Positions 1 to 5,700 of a stretch of 7,665 nt of DNA are shown here, piece by piece (the first letter of the stretch is position 1; each line of letters begins with the position of its first letter). The position numbers were made by a program, and so were the translations under genes. The notes under the pieces were generated by a model. The model was not told the DNA's origin. It did not search any database and worked only from the letters and a program-made list of their open reading frames with translations. The DNA comes from Pseudomonadota bacterium (GTDB taxonomy: Bacteria > Pseudomonadota > Gammaproteobacteria > Burkholderiales > Burkholderiaceae_C): positions 1 to 7,665 of the forward strand of contig JAEZZU010000215.1 in assembly GCA_023418355.1 (NCBI GenBank), in the 5' to 3' direction.

Positions 1-1298
1 TCTATGCCGGCCAGCCCCGCTACTCCCTGCGTGCCCGCAACAACGAGTTCCGCATGGAGCAGATTGCACAGGGCATCCAAGAAGCCCACCAGCGTGGCAA
101 GAAGTTTTTCCTGACGTCCAACGTCATCGCCCACAACGACAAGATCCGCACCTATCTGCGCGACATCGAGCCCATCATCAACATGAAGCCCGACGCGCTG
201 ATCATGGCCGACCCCGGCCTGATCATGATGGTCAAGGAAAAGTGGCCAGAGACCGTGATTCACCTCTCGGTGCAGGCCAACACCACCAACTACGCCACCG
301 TCAAGTTCTGGCAGAAGATGGGCGTGGAGCGCATCATCCTCTCGCGCGAACTGAGCCTGGACGAGATTGAAAAGATCCGCCAGGAATGCCCGGACATGGA
401 GATTGAAGTCTTCGTGCACGGCGCGCTGTGCATTGCCTACTCGGGCCGCTGCCTGCTGTCGGGCTACTTCAACCACCGCGACCCCAACCAGGGCACCTGC
501 ACCAACGCCTGCCGCTGGGAGTACAAGACCCACGATGCCGCAGTCGACCCCAACACGGGCGAAGCACTGGGCGAGGCCATGGACAAGGGCTTCAACTTCG
601 AAAACGCCAAGAACGATCTGGACAACCAGTTCACCAGCACCTGCGGCGACCAGAAGCGCCACCCCAAGGCCGACGCCATCTACCTGCTGGAAGAAAAGGG
701 CCGCCCCGGTGAAATGATGCCCATCATGGAAGATGAGCACGGCACCTACATCATGAACTCCAAGGACCTGCGCGCCGTGGAGCACGTGGAGCGCCTGGCC
801 AAGATTGGCGTGGATTCGCTGAAGATCGAAGGCCGCACCAAGAGCCTGTACTACGTGGCCCGTACCGCCCAGGTCTATCGCCGCGCGATTGATGACGCCG
901 TGGCTGGCCGCCCCTTCAACCCCCACCTCATCACCGAGCTGGAAGGTCTGGCCAACCGTGGCTACACCGGCGGTCTGCTGGAGCGCCGTCCTGCCAACGA
1001 CTACCAGAACTACGAAACCGGCACCTCCGTGCTGCAGCGCAGCCACTTTGTGGGCCAGGTGCGTGGTTACGAAAACGGTCTGGCCGAAATCGAGACCATG
1101 AACCGCTTTGCCGTGGGTGACATGATTGAAATCATCCACCCCACCGGCAACCGCACCGTGAAGCTGGAGCAGATGTTCAACCTGGAAGGCGAGCCCGTGC
1201 AAGTTGCCCCCGGCAACCCCGTGCGCGTGCGCATTCCCGTGGAAGGCCCTGTGGAAGGCGCGCTGATCGCACGTCTGCTGCAGCCTCAGAACGCTTAA
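1..1298 (+). CDS. trhP: TrhP (YegQ), U32-family tRNA hydroxylation protein, 5'-truncated by the window edge
   Basis: The frame is open from base 3 (YAGQPRYSLRARNNEF) and runs to TAA at 1296-1298. The ATG at 54 is therefore internal, and the true start lies outside the window, roughly 27 codons upstream judged from remembered E. coli YegQ. The U32 signature is present as VFVHGALCIAYSGRCLLSG (about 418-477), followed by RDPNQGTCTNACRWEY. The four cysteines encoded near 429, 450, 498 and 510 are the positions expected to bind an iron-sulfur cluster in this family. Other conserved blocks are MADPGLIMMV, HLSVQAN, ILSRELSL, EDEHGTYIMNSKDLRA, SLKIEGRTKS and YQNYETG. Known role: TrhP acts with prephenate-dependent chemistry to form 5-hydroxyuridine at the wobble position 34 of certain tRNAs, in the cytoplasm. 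Old annotations call it a collagenase-like protease. It ends in a terminator at 1392-1414 and appears to be the last gene of its transcript. Confidence 0.95.
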   Translation, partial: YAGQPRYSLRARNNEFRMEQIAQGIQEAHQRGKKFFLTSNVIAHNDKIRTYLRDIEPIINMKPDALIMADPGLIMMVKEKWPETVIHLSVQANTTNYATVKFWQKMGVERIILSRELSLDEIEKIRQECPDMEIEVFVHGALCIAYSGRCLLSGYFNHRDPNQGTCTNACRWEYKTHDAAVDPNTGEALGEAMDKGFNFENAKNDLDNQFTSTCGDQKRHPKADAIYLLEEKGRPGEMMPIMEDEHGTYIMNSKDLRAVEHVERLAKIGVDSLKIEGRTKSLYYVARTAQVYRRAIDDAVAGRPFNPHLITELEGLANRGYTGGLLERRPANDYQNYETGTSVLQRSHFVGQVRGYENGLAEIETMNRFAVGDMIEIIHPTGNRTVKLEQMFNLEGEPVQVAPGNPVRVRIPVEGPVEGALIARLLQPQNA

Positions 1299-1305
1299 AA
1301 ACCAT

Positions 1306-1381
1306 AGCTGCCAGCGCTGGTCAATGCTTTACTTGAGCAACAAAACTATTTGAAGCTCAATCAGCATCAGCGCTAGCTGCT
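1306..1381. repeat. REP-like imperfect palindrome downstream of trhP
   Basis: The outer arms AGCTGCCAGCGCTG (1306-1319) and CAGCGCTAGCTGCT (1368-1381) are inverted with 12 of 14 positions matching. Inside them ATGCT (1324-1328) pairs with AGCAT (1363-1367), and TTGAGC (1333-1338) pairs perfectly with GCTCAA (1355-1360) around a 16-nt AT-rich loop. The whole segment can fold as one long interrupted hairpin. From memory, intergenic palindromes with this AGCTGC-AGCGCT core are common in Comamonadaceae genomes, but copy number cannot be seen here. Confidence 0.55.
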
Positions 1382-1391
1382 TCACTTTTTG

Positions 1392-1414
1392 AAAGGCACC
1401 TTACGGTGCCTTTT
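1392..1414 (+). terminator. Rho-independent terminator of trhP
   Basis: A perfect 9-bp stem, AAAGGCACC (1392-1400) and GGTGCCTTT (1405-1413), closes a TTAC tetraloop. The T run overlaps the 3' arm of the stem at 1411-1414, and a second T run lies at 1418-1421. It lies about 95 bp past the trhP stop and separates trhP from the next gene on the same strand. Confidence 0.8.
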
Positions 1415-1440
1415 GACTTTTGCAGGCATACCGTTACAGT
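1413..1440 (+). promoter_or_regulatory. Putative sigma-70 promoter of the ParB-like gene
   Basis: TTGACT (1413-1418, five of six to TTGACA) is followed after 16 bp by TACAGT (1435-1440, four of six to TATAAT). Transcription would begin near 1447, giving a leader of about 20 nt before the ATG at 1467. The -35 box overlaps the tail of the trhP terminator, so the two elements are packed end to end. This rests on consensus matching only. Confidence 0.4.
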
Positions 1441-1466
1441 GCGCAGCCTGCATTGATTGGAGTTCC

Positions 1467-2354
1467 ATGAGTACTGAAGAAATCGTTGTTCTGCCTGAAC
1501 TCAAGGCCTATATCGACCCTCTGACCCCTGACGAGTACGAAGCGCTGGAGCGCAGCATCCTGGACGAAGGCTGCCGCGATGCGCTGGTGCTGTGGGGCAA
1601 TATTCTGGTCGACGGCCACAACCGCTACAGCATCTGCCAGAAGCACGGCCTGCCCTTCAAAACCATCCAGAACACGCGCTTTCAGAGCATGGAAGACATC
1701 CACCTGTGGATGATCGACCAGCATCTGGGCCGCCGCTCTCTGTCTGACTTCCAGCGCGGCGTACTCGCCCTGCGCAAGCGCGAAATCATTGCCGAGCGCC
1801 GTGCACAGGCCGCAGCCGCTGTGCAGGCTGCCAAGGCCGAGGCGGGAGAAACTGCCGCCACCGAAGCGCCCTGGGAAGGTGACACCGACCCCGTCGTTGC
1901 CAAAGCCCTGGCCAATGTGCCCAAGGTGCCTGACGAAGCGCTGGACACCCGCGAGGCTCTTGCCCGCGCCGCACGCCTGTCTGCCGGGCAGGTGAAGATG
2001 ATTGAAACCATCCAGCAAAAAGCAGCGCCTGAGGTGGTGGAAGCGGTCAAGGCCGGCGAGCTGTCGCTCAACGCCGCTGCCGTGGTGGCATCCCTGCCCG
2101 TGGAAGAGCAGCAGGCTGTGGCCGCTGAAGGTGTAGACGGCCTCAAGCAGGCCGCCAAGCGCGTGCGCGAAGCCAAGAAAAAAGCCCGCACCGAAAAACA
2201 GCCGGAAACAGCCGAATCCAGCGCCGAAGCAGATGCTGCAGCCGCCCCTTCCGTAGAAGCCCTGCAGGCCCGTGTGGCCGAGCTGGAAGCTGAAAACGAG
2301 CGTCTACGCCTGCAGGTCAAGACGCTGCAGGAACTGCTGGCCGAGCAGGGTTAA
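1467..2354 (+). CDS. ParB/sulfiredoxin-fold domain protein with C-terminal coiled coil (orphan, function unknown)
   Basis: The 295-aa product starts at the ATG at 1467 because TTGGAG lies 4 nt upstream (1458-1462). An in-frame ATG at 1389 is unlikely because it would place the trhP terminator inside the coding region. Residues about 5-90 resemble the ParB N-terminal nuclease-like fold: ILVDGHNRYSIC (46-57) matches the G-x-x-R motif position, with GHNR replacing the GERR of true ParB CTPases. Residues 90-110 (RSLSDFQRGVLALRKREIIA) and 162-215 (ALARAARLSAGQVKMIETIQ onward) resemble the helical, helix-turn-helix-like region of phage and integrative-element ParB-like proteins. After a low-complexity Ala/Glu/Lys segment, residues 263-292 form a heptad coiled coil (VEALQARVAELEAENERL). 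No parA gene is adjacent, so a partition role is not supported. Such genes are often annotated as plasmid replication or partition related. A DNA-binding regulatory role is plausible but unproven. Confidence 0.8.
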   Translation: MSTEEIVVLPELKAYIDPLTPDEYEALERSILDEGCRDALVLWGNILVDGHNRYSICQKHGLPFKTIQNTRFQSMEDIHLWMIDQHLGRRSLSDFQRGVLALRKREIIAERRAQAAAAVQAAKAEAGETAATEAPWEGDTDPVVAKALANVPKVPDEALDTREALARAARLSAGQVKMIETIQQKAAPEVVEAVKAGELSLNAAAVVASLPVEEQQAVAAEGVDGLKQAAKRVREAKKKARTEKQPETAESSAEADAAAAPSVEALQARVAELEAENERLRLQVKTLQELLAEQG

Positions 2355-2361
2355 AAACCAG

Positions 2362-2400
2362 AAGGCCGCGCCTGCATTTCCTGCAAGTCGCGGCCTTTTT
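2362..2400 (+). terminator. Terminator of the ParB-like gene, possibly bidirectional
   Basis: A perfect 9-bp stem AAGGCCGCG (2362-2370) and CGCGGCCTT (2389-2397) encloses an 18-nt loop and runs into TTTTT (2396-2400). On the minus strand the same stem is followed by TTCTGGTTTTT, so it could also stop transcripts of the convergent lipoprotein genes. Confidence 0.75.
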
Positions 2401-2406
2401 GCCATG

Positions 2407-2423
2407 GGCATGCAGCGCATGCC
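2407..2423. repeat. Short perfect hairpin downstream of the small lipoprotein gene
   Basis: GGCATGC (2407-2413) and GCATGCC (2417-2423) form a 7-bp stem with a 3-nt loop. It sits between the shared terminator and the stop codon of the minus-strand lipoprotein gene. No T tract follows on either strand, so it is probably not a terminator alone. It may help stabilise the 3' end of the lipoprotein mRNA. Confidence 0.4.
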
Positions 2424-2447
2424 TGTGCGGTTAGCGGGCTGGCGCCA

Positions 2448-2720
2448 TCAGCGCTTCTTCAGCTCCCCCACCATGGGCATGACCAGGGTGTTGTCATCCT
2501 TGATCTTCAGCACCAGTGCCGTTTCACCATTCATGCCTTCGATCCTGACCTTGCCATCTTCGATTTTGTAGTCCAGGTCAAACATGCCCATGTAGTCGAC
2601 CTTGTCGCCCTTGAAGGTCAGAGAGGCCATGCCTGTGGAGTCCTGGTACGTTCCATCCAGCGATTTGCCGCATGCGACCAGAAACAGGGGCAGCAATGCG
2701 ACTGCGATGATTTTTTTCAT
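2448..2720 (-). CDS. Small putative lipoprotein, 90 aa
   Basis: The product has a classical lipoprotein signal: MKK, a hydrophobic stretch, then the lipobox LVAC with the lipidated cysteine at residue 17 and Gly at +2. There is no Asp at +2, so outer-membrane sorting is expected. The mature part is about 74 residues and is predicted by eye to be all beta: GTYQDSTGMASLTFKGDKVD and then alternating hydrophobic strands to TLVMPMVGELKKR. The start is supported by AAGGAG 7 nt upstream (2728-2733 on the minus strand). It lies 79 bp downstream of the larger lipoprotein gene on the same strand and may be co-transcribed with it. The mature sequence loosely resembles residues 48-110 of that neighbour. 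I do not recognise the family. Function is unknown. Confidence 0.8.
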   Translation of the reverse strand: MKKIIAVALLPLFLVACGKSLDGTYQDSTGMASLTFKGDKVDYMGMFDLDYKIEDGKVRIEGMNGETALVLKIKDDNTLVMPMVGELKKR

Positions 2721-2758
2721 GATGTAGCTCCTTATTGAAATGTGGATGGTTGGGTAGT

Positions 2759-2777
2759 GGGCTGCAGCATGCAGCCC
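2759..2777. repeat. Intergenic hairpin between the two lipoprotein genes
   Basis: GGGCTGCA (2759-2766) and TGCAGCCC (2770-2777) form a perfect 8-bp stem with a GCA loop, inside the 79-bp spacer. No T run follows on the minus strand. A processing or stability element setting different expression of the two genes is more likely than a strong terminator. Confidence 0.45.
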
Positions 2778-2799
2778 TGGTGTGTTTGGTGTTCAGGCA

Positions 2800-3924
2800 T
2801 TAATGCTGTGGCCAGAGGCTGATTTGCGTCAGCTGTTCACCCGGCTTGCGCTGGTAGATATTGCCGGTGTACACGGGCAGCACCAGCCCGACGGGCACCA
2901 TCACGAAGCCTTCGTCCTCCAGATGAATGATCTTGGCGTAGGCCTCGGGGCGCAGATGCACCCCATTGCGGCTGGTACGCGCGGCTTCAATCTGGCGCGC
3001 CAAGGCTTCATCAGGTACTGGCAGCCAGCAGAACGCAGGGTTGTGCATCACGGCATAGCTCACATTGGAGCGGGTACGCTCATAGTTCTGGTTGCTGCAC
3101 AGTGAGCCCGACAGGTGGAAGCTCTTTTTCTCGAAGTCATAGGCATCACCGCCTGAAGACTGGCTGATCTTCAGTTGGAACGCAGATGTGTTGTTGCTCC
3201 ATGGAAAGTGCACGTAGTTGATCTTGCGCACCTCATCCAGACGCTGCTTGATGCGTGACAGCTCTTCGGCACGCATGGCCTGGCGCTCGAAGCTGTCCTT
3301 GGTGCTGTTCCAGCGGTTGGAGAACAGGCGCAGCAGTTCATCGTCAGAACGCTCTTCGGGCTTTTGATGCGCCATGTACACCCATGCACCCCAGTCGTTG
3401 GAGTCATCACCAATATTGGTGATCGAGATGTAGCTTGACGTGTCCTTAGGCGCGCCCTTGGGGCTGAGCTTGGCTTCGCGCTCCTTGGCCTTGCGCTCCT
3501 CCTCCGCCTTGCGTGCCTGTTCCTTGGCGGCCTTCTGCTTGAGCTCTTCCATCTGAGCGGCCAGACGTGCCACGTCTTCCGCCTTCATTTCTGCCAGCAC
3601 AAAATTGCTGCCCTTGTAGCGCGAGCCATCCAGCTCAAACTCTAGTGATTCGATATTGTCGCCGCCTGGGGTCTGGATATTTACCACCAGATCTTCACCT
3701 TCCAGGCTATAGGTGAAGTCCACCTTCTCCGCAGTCACCATATTGATGATCTGACCTTTTTCACGGCCAGAAAACTCCAGCTTCACCGGTACATTGGAAC
3801 CCCAGCCACCGCGCTGCTCCATCAGCATGGTCTTGCCCTGCACTTCCAGTGGGCCACGTGGATCATCACCGCAGGCTGCCAGCAGAGCAGCTGCCAGGCT
3901 CATTGCAATCAGATGGTGTTTCAT
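2800..3924 (-). CDS. Putative lipoprotein with coiled coil and C-terminal domain of unknown function, 374 aa
   Basis: The signal is MKHHLIAMSLAAALLAAC, with lipobox LAAC, lipidated Cys18 and Gly at +2, which suggests an outer-membrane lipoprotein exposed to the periplasm. Residues about 25-110 appear beta-rich (EKVDFTYSLEGEDLVVNI). Residues about 113-152 form a highly charged helix or coiled coil (EELKQKAAKEQARKAEEERK). A C-terminal globular domain covers about 163-374, with two cysteines (276 and 299) that could form a periplasmic disulfide. The segment around WLPVPDEALARQIEAAR to VGLVLPVYTG reminds me of DUF4852, but I hold that assignment weakly. The start is supported by AAGGA 11 nt upstream (3936-3940). 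The gene lies downstream of and in the same direction as the sigma/anti-sigma/caspase operon, but a 277-bp gap with its own candidate promoter separates them. Function is unknown. Confidence 0.8.
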   Translation of the reverse strand: MKHHLIAMSLAAALLAACGDDPRGPLEVQGKTMLMEQRGGWGSNVPVKLEFSGREKGQIINMVTAEKVDFTYSLEGEDLVVNIQTPGGDNIESLEFELDGSRYKGSNFVLAEMKAEDVARLAAQMEELKQKAAKEQARKAEEERKAKEREAKLSPKGAPKDTSSYISITNIGDDSNDWGAWVYMAHQKPEERSDDELLRLFSNRWNSTKDSFERQAMRAEELSRIKQRLDEVRKINYVHFPWSNNTSAFQLKISQSSGGDAYDFEKKSFHLSGSLCSNQNYERTRSNVSYAVMHNPAFCWLPVPDEALARQIEAARTSRNGVHLRPEAYAKIIHLEDEGFVMVPVGLVLPVYTGNIYQRKPGEQLTQISLWPQH

Positions 3925-4032
3925 AAGTCGCTCAATCCTTATCTATGTCTACACATTGGCAGCCACTGCGGGGTGGGAAGCTGCCGCTTCTGAGCACTGT
4001 GTGCATGCTTGGTTGCTCAGTGCTTGCTGTGT

Positions 4033-4061
4033 TATTCGCAGGAAGGTGTCGAGCGGTTCAA
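4033..4061 (-). promoter_or_regulatory. Candidate promoter for the 374-aa lipoprotein gene
   Basis: Read on the minus strand, TGAACC (4055-4060) is followed after 16 bp by CGAATA (4033-4038). A -35 box containing GAAC with a 16-bp spacer is the general form of ECF-sigma promoters. A sigma-70 reading is also possible: TTGAAC (4056-4061), 18 bp, GAATAA (4032-4037). The A/T tract directly upstream would suit an UP element. The predicted leader is about 100 nt. This is motif matching only. I see no clear copy of the motif upstream of the sigma gene itself. Confidence 0.35.
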
Positions 4062-4063
4062 TC

Positions 4064-4094
4064 TTTTTTCGAAAAAAATTAAAAAAATTTTGGG
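4064..4094. promoter_or_regulatory. AT-rich palindromic block, possible UP element or protein-binding site
   Basis: TTTTTTCGAAAAAA (4064-4077) is a perfect 14-bp palindrome. It runs into ATTAAAAAAATTTT and then abruptly into GGGGCGCG. In an otherwise GC-rich window this phased A/T tract should be strongly bent and is a typical target of the RNA polymerase alpha C-terminal domain or of nucleoid proteins. It abuts the -35 box of the candidate minus-strand promoter. Confidence 0.4.
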
Positions 4095-4172
4095 GCGCGT
4101 GTTTTTCTGGCCCACACCTGACACGTGCCGCAGGAAACAACTGGAACAACTGATTGTTTTTCAGGATTTTCA

Positions 4173-4194
4173 GCCTGCACAGCGCTGTGCAGGC
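4173..4194. repeat. Perfect 22-bp palindrome after the caspase-like gene
   Basis: GCCTGCACAGC followed directly by GCTGTGCAGGC is an exact palindrome starting 8 bp beyond the caspase-like stop codon. As RNA it folds to a 9-bp stem with a GCGC loop. On the minus strand it is followed by TGAAAATCCTGAAAAACAATC, which has no U tract, so intrinsic termination would be weak. It could protect the operon's 3' end or be a binding site for a dimeric protein. Confidence 0.45.
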
Positions 4195-4201
4195 GACATG
4201 C

Positions 4202-5698
4202 TCAGCGACGCTTAGTCGCCGCCACGGAGCGCCATACCAGCTGCTGACGCCATGCCTGCGCTGGTGCATGTGCGCTGGCCGCATCGGCAATTCGCTGTGC
4301 AGCCGTGGCGGGGGCCAGCATCCACAGCAGTGCTTCTGGCTGCTGCTCTGGCTGATCAATCACCAGATACTGCTGCCAGAAGGCGGGGCCGGCAGCATCT
4401 GCACCCGGGATTTCAGGCACATCGCCGGAATGTGCGGGGTAGATGGCCTGCAGCCGCCCTTGTGGCCCCTGGTAAAAAATCCGCAGATACCAAGGCTGCG
4501 CCACCGTATTGCTCACCTGCAGTGCAAAGCGGGTCCCCACAGGCAACTGCCCCAGATCCAGATGTCCCGCCTTGTGCTGCAGCAGATCCATGCGCTGCGG
4601 CTGCTCAGCACCCGGACGCTCTATCTGCAGCAGCAACTGCACGCCTTGCGGCGGCTGAGGAGCAGACTGCGAGCTTGACAACGCTCGATCCGCCCAGGCG
4701 GGCAAGGCCTGCACTGTCCACAGTGGCGCCTGCAGGCTGCCCTCAAACACAGGACTGGGCCATTGCGCAGATACGACCTGCGACGACGGCAGCAATGCGG
4801 CATGCAAGTCCAGCGCGCGCATGCACAGGGCCGCATAGCTGTGCCCGGGTGCGGCCTTACGCAGCGCCTGGGTCAAGGCATGTGTGAAGGCCCCCTGGTG
4901 CTTGCCGGCAATTGCCCATTCGGGCGTGCGCTGCATGTGCTCACAGGCATACAGGCCCACATAACCATGGCTGCGCGGGCGGGGGGCAGGCAATACGCCC
5001 GGCAGGCCATGGTCCGTCTGCGCCGAGGCTGCAGGCTGGGGGTGCAGCACGTCCAGCTCCGAAACTTTCAGGCCCCGCCAGCGCACGGTGTCAGATGGCG
5101 TTTCACGCGTGGTGGATGCGGCGTAGCAGGTGTCCATCACCACCAGCACATGGGCGCCCCGTGCCAGCCAGTCATCGATGGCAGCACCGACTTCGGCATC
5201 GGCCACAGCCCCCCGCAGCGGCCAGCCTGCATGTGTGGCGGCAGACACGCGCTGTACATCGCTGGCCAGCAAAAACGTGCTTTTGCCATTGGCCTCTGCC
5301 GCTGCCTTGGCTGGGCCTTGGGCACGCACGGCATGACCCGACCAGTACAGCACCACCACATCGCCAGCGCGCAGCTTGCGGGTCATGGCATGCAGCGCCT
5401 GCAGAATGTGCTGCCGCGTGGGCAGCTGCGCGCTGCGCAGTGCTGCACCACGCCCATCGTCAGCCAGCCATTGCATGTCTGGCTGCGCAAAGCCATGCAG
5501 CTGCAAAACCTGCTGCATCTGCTGCACATCGTGGCTGGGGCCTTGCAGCCACAGGCTGCGCGGCTGGTGCTGCAGCGCACTCACGCCCACCAGCAGTGCA
5601 TATCTGCGCCCCGCAGCCTGCTGCGCCAGCGCGGGCCAGCTACCTAGCCCCGCCAAGCAGGCAGCGGCCTGCAACAAGCTGCGGCGTGCTGGCTCCAT
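4202..5698 (-). CDS. Exported caspase-like (C14) cysteine peptidase with DUF4384-like C-terminus
   Basis: The 498-aa product begins MEPARRSLLQ, a twin-arginine-like signal, then a hydrophobic stretch and an ALA|QQ cleavage site near residue 25, so periplasmic location is expected. The caspase core spans about 31-282. RRYALLVGVS is the first strand. VVVLYWSGHA carries the catalytic His122. VLVVMDTCYAAS carries the catalytic Cys191, with the preceding Asp189 typical of metacaspase-type basic specificity. GYVGLYACEHMQRTPEWAI and GAFTHALTQALRK match the p10-like part. A loop rich in Pro and Arg (about 236-243) lies between the two halves and could be a processing site. Residues about 352-463 resemble DUF4384 (VGTRFALQVSN, LQAIYPAHSG). 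About 10% of residues are Gln. It starts 2 bp after the anti-sigma stop with no clear ribosome binding site, implying translational coupling. Family and dyad are well supported. Substrate is unknown. Confidence 0.87.
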   Translation of the reverse strand: MEPARRSLLQAAACLAGLGSWPALAQQAAGRRYALLVGVSALQHQPRSLWLQGPSHDVQQMQQVLQLHGFAQPDMQWLADDGRGAALRSAQLPTRQHILQALHAMTRKLRAGDVVVLYWSGHAVRAQGPAKAAAEANGKSTFLLASDVQRVSAATHAGWPLRGAVADAEVGAAIDDWLARGAHVLVVMDTCYAASTTRETPSDTVRWRGLKVSELDVLHPQPAASAQTDHGLPGVLPAPRPRSHGYVGLYACEHMQRTPEWAIAGKHQGAFTHALTQALRKAAPGHSYAALCMRALDLHAALLPSSQVVSAQWPSPVFEGSLQAPLWTVQALPAWADRALSSSQSAPQPPQGVQLLLQIERPGAEQPQRMDLLQHKAGHLDLGQLPVGTRFALQVSNTVAQPWYLRIFYQGPQGRLQAIYPAHSGDVPEIPGADAAGPAFWQQYLVIDQPEQQPEALLWMLAPATAAQRIADAASAHAPAQAWRQQLVWRSVAATKRR

Positions 5699-5700
5699 GG

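Larger units (their letters stand above)
3925..4201. other. Intergenic region between the caspase-like gene and the larger lipoprotein gene
   Basis: This 277-bp gap holds no convincing gene. From the lipoprotein side it contains a structured leader, with inverted repeats GGCAGC/GCTGCC at 3958-3963 and 3980-3985 and CTGAGCA/TGCTCAG at 3990-3996 and 4014-4020. Next come a candidate minus-strand promoter (4033-4061), a very AT-rich block with a 14-bp palindrome (4064-4092), and a perfect 22-bp palindrome (4173-4194) just past the caspase-like stop. The short open frames crossing it have no ribosome binding site or recognisable product. Confidence 0.6.

Noticed and set aside
1389..1466. N-terminal extension of the ParB-like protein starting at the ATG at 1389
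   Set aside because: It would put the trhP terminator hairpin and the candidate promoter inside the coding region. The ATG at 1467 has a ribosome binding site, and the conserved sequence begins right after it.
1682..2320. Minus-strand open frame opposite the ParB-like gene
   Set aside because: It has Ser/Ala/Arg-rich low complexity, the usual antisense image of an Ala/Glu-rich coding sequence. The plus-strand frame has conserved motifs and a proper start.
4094..4150. Plus-strand promoter fired from the AT-rich block toward the caspase-like gene, giving an antisense RNA
   Set aside because: The A/T tract could serve either direction, but no convincing -35/-10 pair was seen on the plus strand, whereas the minus strand has one with good spacing.
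3949..4359. Minus-strand open frame (136 codons) spanning the 277-bp gap and the end of the caspase-like gene
   Set aside because: It runs through the AT-rich palindrome, the 22-bp palindrome and the candidate promoter. It lacks a ribosome binding site and overlaps the caspase-like gene out of frame.
4763..5647. Second plus-strand open frame (294 codons) inside the caspase-like gene
   Set aside because: It is antisense to the catalytic region, has no ribosome binding site or domain, and its composition reflects the complementary strand.
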